From: Methylotenera_A sp040387035
Lineage (GTDB): Bacteria; Pseudomonadota; Gammaproteobacteria; Burkholderiales; Methylophilaceae
Direction: 5' to 3'
DNA length: 13,480 bases
Assembly (NCBI GenBank): GCA_040387035.1
Contig: JAZKEN010000088.1
Coordinates: 1-13,480, forward strand
Position 1 is the first letter of the stretch; every line of letters begins with the position of its first letter. The translations under genes were made by a program, and so were the position numbers. Shown piece after piece: positions 5,287 to 12,539 of this stretch. The notes below the pieces were generated by a model. That model did not search any database, had not been told where the DNA came from, and worked only from the letters and a program-made list of their open reading frames with translations.

Positions 5287-6927
5287 ATGGATACACGCCG
5301 CTTAATTTTATTTGTTATTTTTGCTTTCTCCATATTAATGTTGTGGGATGCCTGGCAACAAAAAAATGCACCTGTCGTCAGCACTCAAACCACAACGCAA
5401 ACAACAACTGCGGCGGCAAATGCGCCAGTAAGCGCTAATGGCACTGTTGAGCAGTCGCTAGTCAATGATGGTAGCTTTAAGTTAGCCAGCGGCCAGCGAG
5501 TTAAGGTTAAAACCGATTTGTTTGAGGCGGATATCGATACCGTGGGCGGCGATCTACGCCGTTTAATCTTAAATAAACACCGCGCAGAAGAAGTCAAAAA
5601 CGGTAATTTTGTGCTGATGGACGATGGCTTTAAGCCGATGTTTTACGTGGCGCAGTCTGGCTTGATGGGTGCAGATTTGCCGAATCATAAATCGCAATTC
5701 ACCACTACTGCCACCAACTATGTTTTAGCAGACGGCGCTGCTAGCCAGGAAGTACGTCTGTCCTGGGCGGGCAACGGTATTACTGTAGACAAGATTTACA
5801 CCTTTCACCGTAATAGCTACGTAATTGATGTGCGTTATGAAATCAACAACGGCAGCGCAGCCGCGATCACGCCTTCTGCCTATTATCAAATTGTGCATGA
5901 TAGCGAATCCAATCAAGGCTCCGCGATGATGCCAACCTTTACGGGCGGGGCTTACTTTACCGATGCTGACAAGTTTAAAAAGATTAAATTTGGCGATATG
6001 GCGGATCAGAACTTATCTAAAACCAGCAAAGATGGCTGGATTGGCCTAATTCAACATTACTTCGCCAGCGCCTGGATCCCTAAAGCCGGTGTAGAGCGTG
6101 AGTTTTACACCAAAAAACTATCCGATAATATTTATGCAATGGGCGTTGTAACACCAAATGCGCCAATTGCCGCAGGTGCAACTGCAGTGGTCGGCGCCCA
6201 GTTATTTGCTGGCCCACAAACAGAGCAGGAGCTGGTTAAAGCGGCGCCCGGCCTTGAATACACCGTTGATTATGGCTGGTTAACCGTGATTGCCAAGCCA
6301 TTATTCTGGGTGCTGTCAAAAATTTACGGCCTGGTTCACAACTGGGGTATAGCGATTATCTTGCTTACGGTATTAATTAAAGCGGCATTTTTCCCGCTAT
6401 CTGCCGCCAGTTATAAATCGATGGCGCAGATGCGTGAGTTAGCGCCACGTTTACAAAGCATGAAAGAAAAATTTGGCGACGATAAACAAAAAATGCAGCA
6501 AGCCATGCTGGAAATGTATCGTACCGAAAAGATTAACCCAATGGGTGGTTGCTTGCCCATTATTGTGCAGATTCCTGTTTTCATTGCACTTTACTGGGTA
6601 TTGCTTGGCTCTGTTGAATTGCGCCACGCACCTTTCTTTGGCTGGATTCAAGACTTATCAGCGACTGACCCATGGTTTATCCTGCCGATTTTAATGGGCG
6701 CGACCATGATTATCCAGACCTACTTGAATCCTGCGCCTACTGATCCTATCCAGGCCAAGGTGATGAAAATCATGCCGGTAGTATTCAGCGTGTTCTTCTT
6801 CTTCTTCCCTGCAGGCCTAGTATTGTACTGGTTGGTGAATAACATTCTATCAATCGCACAACAATGGTATGTGAACAAAACCATTCATGCTGCAGCACTT
6901 GCCAAAAAAGGCGCTGCAAAAAACTAG
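5287..6927 (+). CDS. yidC: Membrane protein insertase YidC
   Basis: Inner-membrane insertase of the Oxa1/Alb3/YidC family; inserts proteins alone or with SecYEG. The 546 residues match the proteobacterial type. The first transmembrane segment is at about 5-21 (LILFVIFAFSILMLW), followed by a large periplasmic domain at about 50-330. The insertase core starts near 340 (GIAIILLTVLIKAAFFPLS) with further membrane segments near 425-445, 465-480 and 500-530, and the cytoplasmic loop holds EKINPMGGCLP. The groove charge, Arg366 in E. coli, is Lys365 here. The C-terminus is short and basic (AKKGAAKN). The Shine-Dalgarno is poor (AAAAAGTTTATAAAACCC before ATG). The gap to yidD is 68 bp and contains the palindrome TTTGTTAACAAA (5246-5257). 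Confidence 0.97.
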   Translation: MDTRRLILFVIFAFSILMLWDAWQQKNAPVVSTQTTTQTTTAAANAPVSANGTVEQSLVNDGSFKLASGQRVKVKTDLFEADIDTVGGDLRRLILNKHRAEEVKNGNFVLMDDGFKPMFYVAQSGLMGADLPNHKSQFTTTATNYVLADGAASQEVRLSWAGNGITVDKIYTFHRNSYVIDVRYEINNGSAAAITPSAYYQIVHDSESNQGSAMMPTFTGGAYFTDADKFKKIKFGDMADQNLSKTSKDGWIGLIQHYFASAWIPKAGVEREFYTKKLSDNIYAMGVVTPNAPIAAGATAVVGAQLFAGPQTEQELVKAAPGLEYTVDYGWLTVIAKPLFWVLSKIYGLVHNWGIAIILLTVLIKAAFFPLSAASYKSMAQMRELAPRLQSMKEKFGDDKQKMQQAMLEMYRTEKINPMGGCLPIIVQIPVFIALYWVLLGSVELRHAPFFGWIQDLSATDPWFILPILMGATMIIQTYLNPAPTDPIQAKVMKIMPVVFSVFFFFFPAGLVLYWLVNNILSIAQQWYVNKTIHAAALAKKGAAKN

Positions 6928-6968
6928 ACCATGCCTGCTCGTCTATCTAAAAGGCGTATCAGATTTCC

Positions 6969-8312
6969 ATGCTAGACAATAAAGATACCATTGCTGCCAT
7001 TGCCACCGCGAGCGGTGCGGGCGGCATTGGTGTTGTGCGCATCTCCGGGCCTTTAAGCCCATCAATCGCTGCTGAAATTTTAGGCGCATGCCCTGCCCCG
7101 CGCTATGCAGCGTATGGCCCCTTTTATGATGCCAATCAACAATTGATTGATCGTGGCATCGCCATTTACTTTCAAAACCCGCATTCTTACACCGGCGAAG
7201 ACGTATTAGAACTGCAAGCCCATGGCGGTACAGCGTTGATGCAGCTATTGCTGGCGCGCTGTATTGACTTGGGCGCACGCCAGGCTGAGCCGGGTGAGTT
7301 TACCAAACGCGCCTACCTCAATGACAAAATCGATTTAGCGCAGGCTGAGGCGGTTGCCGATGTGATCAATGCCACTACGATTGAAGCGGCAAAAAGCGCG
7401 GTGCGCTCTTTATCCGGTGAGTTTTCCAATAGCATCAACCAGGTATTGGCCAAGCTGGTTAATTTGCGCATGTATGTAGAAGCGTGCCTGGATTTTCCTG
7501 AAGAGGAAATCGATTTTATTACCCAGGGCAACGTGGCCGAAAAATTGGCGGCGATTGTCACCGAATTAAAATCGGTGTTTGCAAAAGCCAAACAAGGCAG
7601 TCTTCTGCGTGAAGGTATGCACATTGTATTGGTAGGCCAGCCCAATGTTGGAAAATCCAGCTTGATGAATCAATTAAGCGGTGAAGAAGTGGCAATTGTG
7701 ACGCCGATTGCCGGCACTACGCGCGATTCAATAAAAAGTATGATACAAATCAATGGCTTACCCTTGCATATTATTGATACGGCAGGCTTGCGCGACACGG
7801 ATGACGAAGTAGAAAAAATCGGAATCGCCCGAACATATCAAGCGCTACAAAACGCGCAGGTTGCATTATTATTGGTTGATGCAGCCCACGGTATAGGGGA
7901 AACCGAGAAAATCGTTTTAAACCGCTTGCCGCAAGGAATCAGCAAAATTTGGGTGCATAATAAAATTGATGCAACTAAAGAAACGGCAAAAATCAGTAAA
8001 ATAGCCGACGAAACGCATATCTATCTTTCCGCCAAAACTGGTGAGGGAGTGGATTTGCTAAAAGAGCATTTGCAGCAGATCGCCGGCTATCAGCAAAATG
8101 CAGAAGGTGTTTTCATGGCGCGTGCCAGGCATATGAATGCGTTGCTAGAAGTGGATCAGCACTTGATGCTGGCTAGCTCTCAAATTAACGCAGCAGAGTT
8201 GGTGGCTGAGGAGTTGAGATTAGCGCAAGAAGCGTTGAGTAGCATTACGGGCGAGTTTACGCCGGATGATTTACTGGGTGAAATCTTCAGCAAGTTTTGC
8301 ATTGGTAAATAA
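6969..8312 (+). CDS. mnmE: tRNA modification GTPase MnmE
   Basis: K+-activated GTPase that, with MnmG, installs (carboxymethyl)aminomethyl groups at C5 of the wobble uridine U34 of several tRNAs. The 447 residues begin DTIAAIATASGAGGIGVVRI, the folate-binding N-domain (about 1-120, with SYTGED and EPGEFTKRAYLN). A helical domain follows. The G domain has G1 GQPNVGKSS at 223-231, G2 GTTRD, G3 DTAG at 270-273 and G4 NKID at 331-334. The C-terminal catalytic motif FCIGK is intact. The start matches the family, but the ribosome site is weak. A 14-codon frame (6931-6975) ends on the mnmE start codon, probably by chance. The gene lies 41 bp after yidC and ends at a bidirectional terminator. Confidence 0.97.
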   Translation: MLDNKDTIAAIATASGAGGIGVVRISGPLSPSIAAEILGACPAPRYAAYGPFYDANQQLIDRGIAIYFQNPHSYTGEDVLELQAHGGTALMQLLLARCIDLGARQAEPGEFTKRAYLNDKIDLAQAEAVADVINATTIEAAKSAVRSLSGEFSNSINQVLAKLVNLRMYVEACLDFPEEEIDFITQGNVAEKLAAIVTELKSVFAKAKQGSLLREGMHIVLVGQPNVGKSSLMNQLSGEEVAIVTPIAGTTRDSIKSMIQINGLPLHIIDTAGLRDTDDEVEKIGIARTYQALQNAQVALLLVDAAHGIGETEKIVLNRLPQGISKIWVHNKIDATKETAKISKIADETHIYLSAKTGEGVDLLKEHLQQIAGYQQNAEGVFMARARHMNALLEVDQHLMLASSQINAAELVAEELRLAQEALSSITGEFTPDDLLGEIFSKFCIGK

Positions 8313-8325
8313 ACGCTAGCCAAAC

Positions 8326-8350
8326 AAAAAGGCGCATTAAGCGCCTTTTT
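8326..8350. terminator. Bidirectional intrinsic terminator between convergent genes
   Basis: AAAAAGGCGC (8326-8335), loop ATTAA (8336-8340), GCGCCTTTTT (8341-8350): a perfect 10-bp stem with a GC-rich core, ending in Ts on one strand and As on the other. It lies 13 bp after the mnmE stop and 11 bp after the stop of the convergent gene, so it serves both. Confidence 0.9.
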
Positions 8351-8361
8351 AGTGTTATTAC

Positions 8362-8691
8362 TTATTTAACAAAACTGGCTAATAAGTTATATTTTTCAGC
8401 CAGCAAATAATAAAATACCAGACGAGACTTCATGCGATCGTCTTTCATTTTCGCACAAACTTCTTCAATAGCTGCATCCAGTGCCGCATCCGCTTGCTTT
8501 AAACCCAGTTTTTTCTTTAGGAAATTTTCGCGCACAGTGGCTTTTTCGGCCGCATCACCGCAGGATACGTTGCGTGAGTCTTGTTTTGACAATACTAGCG
8601 CATACGTTCTTGCCATGCCTTGCAAAGCACCTTCATGCACAGATGAAGTATATTTTGCTAGCGTATCTTTATATTCTTGAATATCGGCCAT
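8362..8691 (-). CDS. DUF2853-like small protein of unknown function
   Basis: A 109-residue soluble, mostly helical protein with no signal peptide or membrane segment. The middle and C-terminal parts, VSCGDAAEKATVRENFLKKK (42-61), ALDAAIEEVCAKM (70-82) and RLVFYYLLAEK (90-100), resemble what I remember of the DUF2853 family, which has no established function; this is memory, not a search. Cys44 and Cys79 are the only cysteines. The start is well supported by AGGAG 6 nt before the ATG. It is the only gene here that faces the origin, it is unrelated by function to its neighbours, and it has its own promoter candidate (8806-8835), so it is probably a monocistronic gene placed between mnmE and mnmG. 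Confidence 0.85.
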   Translation of the reverse strand: MADIQEYKDTLAKYTSSVHEGALQGMARTYALVLSKQDSRNVSCGDAAEKATVRENFLKKKLGLKQADAALDAAIEEVCAKMKDDRMKSRLVFYYLLAEKYNLLASFVK

Positions 8692-8773
8692 CGTTTTCTC
8701 CTAAACTAATGAGTAATTAAAATTTTTAGTTGTCGCCACGTAAGCGTTCACAATTACAGGCACTACAATTGAT

Positions 8774-8795
8774 AATGCGTAAAATACTACGCATT
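8774..8795 (-). other. Hairpin at the predicted 5' end of the DUF2853-like transcript
   Basis: AATGCGTA, 6-nt loop, TACGCATT: a perfect 8-bp stem. It would begin about 4 nt after the predicted transcription start near 8799 and so form a 5'-terminal stem-loop in a leader of about 108 nt, or act as an operator for a dimeric repressor. Confidence 0.5.
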
Positions 8796-8805
8796 TGCCA
8801 TCACT

Positions 8806-8835
8806 ACTATAGGCGTGTATTCACCTATTCGTCAA
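8806..8835 (-). promoter_or_regulatory. sigma70 promoter for the DUF2853-like gene
   Basis: On the minus strand, TTGACG (8835-8830), an 18-bp spacer and TATAGT (8811-8806). Both hexamers match the consensus at 5 of 6 positions. The nearest gene in this direction is the DUF2853-like gene at 8691. Confidence 0.6.
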
Positions 8836-8860
8836 TAGTTTGCCATGTAAACGATTGTGA

Positions 8861-8876
8861 TGTTTCACGTGAAACA
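8861..8876. other. parS site, perfect
   Basis: TGTTTCACGTGAAACA, a full 16 of 16 match to the parS consensus bound by chromosomal ParB. It lies between the DUF2853-like gene and mnmG, about 3.7 kb from parB. Confidence 0.95.
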
Positions 8877-9000
8877 TCTTGTGGGGAAGACAGGCGGACT
8901 CATGTTTGCATAAATTGCAACTTATTATAAGTAACCGAAGCTAGTTTAAATATAATCGGCAAGAGAGAACACCGCTTATAAGGTAGCGCTTTGGTTTGAT

Positions 9001-9023
9001 GCCTAATAACGATGTTATTAGGC
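9001..9023. repeat. Perfect 23-bp palindrome (10-bp arms)
   Basis: GCCTAATAAC (9001-9010), GAT, GTTATTAGGC (9014-9023). It has no T-tract on either side, so it is not a typical terminator. It sits between two parS sites and about 85 bp upstream of the mnmG promoter candidate. It could be a binding site for a dimeric regulator or an RNA hairpin; unknown. Confidence 0.8.
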
Positions 9024-9049
9024 GCCCTGAAATAGAAGTCTGGCAAAAT

Positions 9050-9065
9050 TGTTTCACGTGAAACC
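9050..9065. other. parS site, one end mismatch
   Basis: TGTTTCACGTGAAACC matches the consensus at 15 of 16 positions; the 14-bp palindromic core is perfect. It lies 189 bp from the perfect site at 8861. Confidence 0.9.
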
Positions 9066-9108
9066 TTGTAAAGTTCATTATTAACTGGTTTTACGCCTCT
9101 GTTTTTAA

Positions 9109-9137
9109 ATGACTTAAGCCCGTCTTTGCAGTAAAAT
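9109..9137 (+). promoter_or_regulatory. Candidate sigma70 promoter for mnmG-rsmG-parAB
   Basis: ATGACT (9109-9114, 4 of 6), a 17-bp spacer and TAAAAT (9132-9137, 5 of 6). The start site near 9144 would give a leader of about 25 nt. It lies 43 bp beyond a parS site, so ParB spreading could affect it. Confidence 0.5.
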
Positions 9138-9168
9138 CTCTTTCTTTGCCAAATTTAAGTCTGAAACC

Positions 9169-11091
9169 ATGCAATTTCCTGATATTTTTGATGTGATTGT
9201 GGTCGGCGGCGGTCATGCCGGTACAGAGGCGGCCATGGCGGCTGCACGTATGGGGCAGAAAACGCTGTTGCTTTCACACAATATTGAGACGTTGGGACAA
9301 ATGTCTTGTAACCCTAGTATCGGCGGCATCGGCAAGGGCCACCTGGTTAAGGAGATTGATGCGCTTGGCGGTGTAATGGCGCAGGCAACCGATATTGGCG
9401 GCATCCAGTTTCGCATTTTAAATTCGTCCAAAGGCCCGGCAGTTCGTGCCACACGTGCGCAGGCAGACCGTATTTTATATAAAGCGGCTGTTCGACATAA
9501 ATTAGAAAACCAGCCCAATTTGTGGCTGTTTCAACAGGCGGTAGACGATATTATTTTGGAGGGTGACCGTGCTGCGGGCGTGGTTACGCAAATCGGTTTG
9601 CGTTTTAAATCCAAAAGTGTGGTGTTGACTGCTGGTACATTTTTGGGCGGTTTGATCCATGTTGGCTTGCAAAACTATAGCGCAGGCCGTGCCGGTGACC
9701 CGCCGGCTATTAGTTTGGCTGCGCGCCTGCGTGAGATTGGTTTGCCGGCCGGCAGGCTTAAAACCGGCACGCCACCACGTATTGATGGCCGCACCATAGA
9801 TTACAGTGTGATGTTAGAGCAGCCTGGCGACAACCCTGCGCCGGTATTTTCCTTTATGGGCAATGTGGCGCAACATCCACAGCAAGTACCCTGCTGGATC
9901 ACGCATACCAATGAGCGTACGCATGACATTATCCGCAGCGGCCTTGACCGTTCACCGATGTATACAGGCGTGATTGAAGGTGTAGGCCCGCGCTACTGTC
10001 CAAGTGTGGAAGATAAAATCCACCGCTTTGCCGACAAAGAATCGCATCAATTGTTTTTAGAGCCTGAAGGCTTAACCACCAATGAGATTTACCCAAACGG
10101 CATTTCCACCAGCTTGCCGTTTGATATTCAATTGGCATTAGTCCGCTCGATTAAAGGCTTGGAAAATGCGCATATCCTGCGCCCGGGTTATGCGATTGAG
10201 TACGATTACTATGATCCGCGCAGCTTGAAATCCAGCCTGGAAACTAAAAGCGTACAGGGTTTATTCTTTGCTGGCCAAATCAACGGTACTACCGGCTATG
10301 AAGAAGCGGCCGCACAAGGCTTATTGGCAGGCGCCAACGCCGCTTTATATGTACAAGGCAAAGAGAGCTGGTGCCCTGCCCGCGACGAAGCATATTTAGG
10401 TGTGTTGGTCGATGACTTGATCACTACGGGTGTCACAGAGCCATACCGTATGTTTACATCACGCGCGGAATACCGTTTGCAATTACGCGAAGATAACGCC
10501 GATATGCGCCTAACCGCCAAAGGCCGTGAGCTAGGATTGGTGGATGATGAGCGCTGGGCCGCCTTTGAGAAAAAACTGGAAGCGGTATCGCGTGAACAAG
10601 AGCGCCTTAAAAAGACTTTTGTGCAAGTGGCCACTGATGATGTTTCACGTGAAACACAGGCCGCGATTTTGGGTAAACCTTTAGAGCACGAATATAGCTT
10701 GTTTGAACTGTTACGCCGCCCGGAAGTAAGTTATGAAGGCATGCTAAGCCTGGGCGAATTGGGCATGGGTGAGCTAGATGATTCCGTGCGCGAGCAGGTT
10801 GAGATTGCCGCGAAATACCAAGGTTATATCGACCGCCAAAAAGACGAAATCGCCAAGCAAAAAGGCAGTGAAAACATTAAATTGGGCGATGTGGATTATG
10901 CCGATGTGCATGGCTTAAGTATTGAGGCGCGCCAAAAACTGCTACAGCATAAGCCAGAAACCATTGGCCAGGCCGGCCGTATTTCGGGAATCACCCCGGC
11001 GACCATTTCCCTATTGCTGGTGTATTTAAAGCGCAAACATAAAAAACAAGCTAGCCAAAACAGTATCAGTTCTGACACGCAAGCGGCATGA
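9169..11091 (+). CDS. mnmG: tRNA uridine-5-carboxymethylaminomethyl modification enzyme MnmG
   Basis: FAD-dependent partner of MnmE in the modification of the tRNA wobble uridine (older name GidA). The 640 residues show the FAD-binding GGGHAGTEA at 13-21, CNPSIGGIGKGHL from 47, GRLKTGTPPRIDG at 195-207, YCPSVEDKIHRF from 276 and a C-terminal tRNA/MnmE-binding helical region ending RISGITPATISLLLVYLKRK. Cys47 and Cys277, the two conserved cysteines, are at the same numbers as in E. coli. Residues 492-496 (VSRET) are encoded by a perfect parS site. The start fits the family, with a weak ribosome site. It overlaps rsmG by 4 bp (ATGA), which suggests translational coupling in an operon with rsmG, parA and parB. 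Confidence 0.98.
   Translation: MQFPDIFDVIVVGGGHAGTEAAMAAARMGQKTLLLSHNIETLGQMSCNPSIGGIGKGHLVKEIDALGGVMAQATDIGGIQFRILNSSKGPAVRATRAQADRILYKAAVRHKLENQPNLWLFQQAVDDIILEGDRAAGVVTQIGLRFKSKSVVLTAGTFLGGLIHVGLQNYSAGRAGDPPAISLAARLREIGLPAGRLKTGTPPRIDGRTIDYSVMLEQPGDNPAPVFSFMGNVAQHPQQVPCWITHTNERTHDIIRSGLDRSPMYTGVIEGVGPRYCPSVEDKIHRFADKESHQLFLEPEGLTTNEIYPNGISTSLPFDIQLALVRSIKGLENAHILRPGYAIEYDYYDPRSLKSSLETKSVQGLFFAGQINGTTGYEEAAAQGLLAGANAALYVQGKESWCPARDEAYLGVLVDDLITTGVTEPYRMFTSRAEYRLQLREDNADMRLTAKGRELGLVDDERWAAFEKKLEAVSREQERLKKTFVQVATDDVSRETQAAILGKPLEHEYSLFELLRRPEVSYEGMLSLGELGMGELDDSVREQVEIAAKYQGYIDRQKDEIAKQKGSENIKLGDVDYADVHGLSIEARQKLLQHKPETIGQAGRISGITPATISLLLVYLKRKHKKQASQNSISSDTQAA
10641..10656. other. parS site, perfect, inside mnmG
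   Basis: TGTTTCACGTGAAACA, 16 of 16 to the consensus, lying wholly within the mnmG coding frame (last base of codon 491 to codon 496, encoding Val-Ser-Arg-Glu-Thr). It is the site closest to parB, about 1.9 kb upstream. Confidence 0.95.
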
Positions 11092-11732
11092 GTCAGGCAG
11101 CATTATTAGCGCAAGGCATTGCCGACATGGGTTTGGTTGTGTCGGAAGAAGCCCAGCAAAAGTTGTTAGCGTATTTAAGCTTGCTACAAAAGTGGAATAA
11201 GGTATACAACATGACGGCGGTGCGCGATCCACTGGAAATGGTGACGTTGCATTTGCTGGATAGCTTGAGTGTGTTGCCATACGTCAATAGCAAAAACATA
11301 TTGGATGTAGGTAGTGGTGGCGGCCTGCCGGGTGTCGTATTGGCGATATGCAAGCCTGAGTTGCAAGTCACCACTATTGATACTGTGCAGAAAAAAGTGA
11401 TTTTTATGCGCCAGGTCAAAGGTGAATTGAGTTTGGATAATTTAACACCCGTGCATGCACGCGTGGAAAATTTCCAGCCTGGCGAGCCATTTGAAACGGT
11501 GATATCACGGGCGTTTTCAGAGATTGCCTTGTTTTTGCAGTTAACCAGGCATCTGGTTGCAGAAAATGGGCAGTGGCTTGCCATGAAAGGTTTGATGCCT
11601 AAAGATGAATTAGAAGGGCTGCCGCTGGCACCAACACAGGTAATAGCTTTAAAAGTGGCAGGTTTGGATGCCGAACGGCATTTGCTAGTCTTTAATAATG
11701 TGTCTAATAATAGTTTACTTGGCAATACTTAA
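11088..11732 (+). CDS. rsmG: 16S rRNA (guanine527-N7)-methyltransferase RsmG
   Basis: SAM-dependent enzyme that makes m7G527 in 16S rRNA; loss in other bacteria gives low-level streptomycin resistance. The 214 residues show QKWNKVYNMTAVRDP (35-48), HLLDSL (55-60), the SAM-binding glycine-rich motif DVGSGGGLPG (73-82), the acidic end of motif II (TIDTVQKK), SRAF at 140-143 and MKG at 166-168, all in the usual order for the family (older name GidB). The ATG overlaps the mnmG stop (ATGA, 11088-11091). parA starts 18 bp after its stop, in the common order mnmG-rsmG-parA-parB. Confidence 0.97.
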   Translation: MSQAALLAQGIADMGLVVSEEAQQKLLAYLSLLQKWNKVYNMTAVRDPLEMVTLHLLDSLSVLPYVNSKNILDVGSGGGLPGVVLAICKPELQVTTIDTVQKKVIFMRQVKGELSLDNLTPVHARVENFQPGEPFETVISRAFSEIALFLQLTRHLVAENGQWLAMKGLMPKDELEGLPLAPTQVIALKVAGLDAERHLLVFNNVSNNSLLGNT

Positions 11733-11750
11733 AAGCTTAAAGAATAATTG

Positions 11751-12539
11751 ATGAAAATATTAGCGATTACCAATCAAAAAGGTGGCGTGGGTAAAACCAC
11801 TACCTGTGTCAATTTGGCGGCCAGCCTGGCGGCACAGCATAAAAAAGTATTGCTGGTGGACCTGGATCCGCAAGGCAATGCCAGCACCGGTAGCGGCATC
11901 GATAAGGCGCATCTTAAGCACAGTATTTACCATGTATTGATTGGTGAAAAAACCTTAAAAGAAGTGGTGGTTAAGAGTGAAAAAGGCGGCTTTGATATCG
12001 CGCCTTCCAATCGCGAACTGGCGGGTGCTGAAGTGGAGTTGGTGAATGAACTGGCGCGCGAAATGCGTTTAAAGCAAGCGCTGGCAAAAGTGACGGATTA
12101 TGACTATATATTGCTGGACTGCCCCCCTGCCCTCAATCTAGTAACGGTCAATGCCTTAACCGCTGCGGATACCGTAATGATTCCGATGCAGTGCGAATAT
12201 TACGCCTTGGAAGGTTTGTCCGACCTGGTTAATACCATTAAGAAAGTGCGTGCACATTTAAACCCGAAACTGGAAATTGAAGGCTTGTTACGCACCATGT
12301 TTGATAACCGCAATATGCTGGCCAATCAAGTATCAGCACAATTGGTCAGCCATTTTGGCGCCAAGGTATACAAAACAGTCATTCCGCGCAACATTCGTCT
12401 GGCGGAGGCGCCCAGCTATGGTTTGCCTGTGCTGATGTATGACAAATCTTCCAAAGGGGCCGTGGCTTATTTAGACCTGGCCGCCGAAATTATCAATAAA
12501 AATCCGCAAACAATTGAGGCAAGTGTTCAAAATGGTTAA
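11751..12539 (+). CDS. parA: Chromosome-partitioning ATPase ParA (Soj)
   Basis: Deviant Walker ATPase that forms the nucleoid-bound gradient which moves ParB-parS complexes apart. The 262 residues begin MKILAITNQKGGVGKTTT: deviant Walker A KGGVGKTT at 10-17 with both signature and catalytic Lys (10, 15), LLVDLDPQGNAS with Asp37/Asp39, and Walker B YILLDCPP with Asp123. It has no N-terminal DNA-binding extension, so it is the short chromosomal (Soj-type) form and not the plasmid P1 type. TTG at 11748 directly precedes the ATG; the ATG at 11751 is preferred because it gives the normal family N-terminus. It overlaps parB by 8 bp. Confidence 0.97.
   Translation: MKILAITNQKGGVGKTTTCVNLAASLAAQHKKVLLVDLDPQGNASTGSGIDKAHLKHSIYHVLIGEKTLKEVVVKSEKGGFDIAPSNRELAGAEVELVNELAREMRLKQALAKVTDYDYILLDCPPALNLVTVNALTAADTVMIPMQCEYYALEGLSDLVNTIKKVRAHLNPKLEIEGLLRTMFDNRNMLANQVSAQLVSHFGAKVYKTVIPRNIRLAEAPSYGLPVLMYDKSSKGAVAYLDLAAEIINKNPQTIEASVQNG

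Larger units (their letters stand above)
8692..9168. other. Signal-rich intergenic region upstream of mnmG
   Basis: A 477-bp stretch with no credible gene. In order it holds: a hairpin (8774-8795) and promoter (8806-8835) for the minus-strand DUF2853-like gene, a perfect parS (8861-8876), a small inverted repeat TTGCA/TGCAA (8906-8920), an isolated TATAAT (8951-8956) with no good -35, a perfect 10-bp-stem palindrome (9001-9023), a second parS (9050-9065), and a promoter for mnmG (9109-9137). Confidence 0.75.

Noticed and set aside
6931..6975. A 14-codon basic frame whose TAG overlaps the mnmE start codon.
   Set aside because: No ribosome site before its ATG; overlapping short frames are frequent by chance.
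8730..8930. A 66-codon plus-strand frame in the gap upstream of mnmG.
   Set aside because: TTG start without ribosome site; it runs through a hairpin, the minus-strand promoter and a parS site, and its product matches nothing I know.
8951..8956. Perfect TATAAT upstream of mnmG as the main promoter.
   Set aside because: No acceptable -35 hexamer at 16-18 bp; the pair at 9109-9137 is better placed. Kept only as a possibility in the palindrome finding.
11093..11725. A 210-codon open frame on the minus strand opposite rsmG.
   Set aside because: It mirrors the whole of rsmG, which has clear SAM-methyltransferase motifs and operon overlap; the antisense product shows no recognisable motif and is Ser/Thr/Cys-rich, as antisense shadows are.
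12514..12531. An upstream TTG start that would extend ParB by six residues.
   Set aside because: The ATG at 12532 gives the conserved MVKxKGLGRGLDALL N-terminus.
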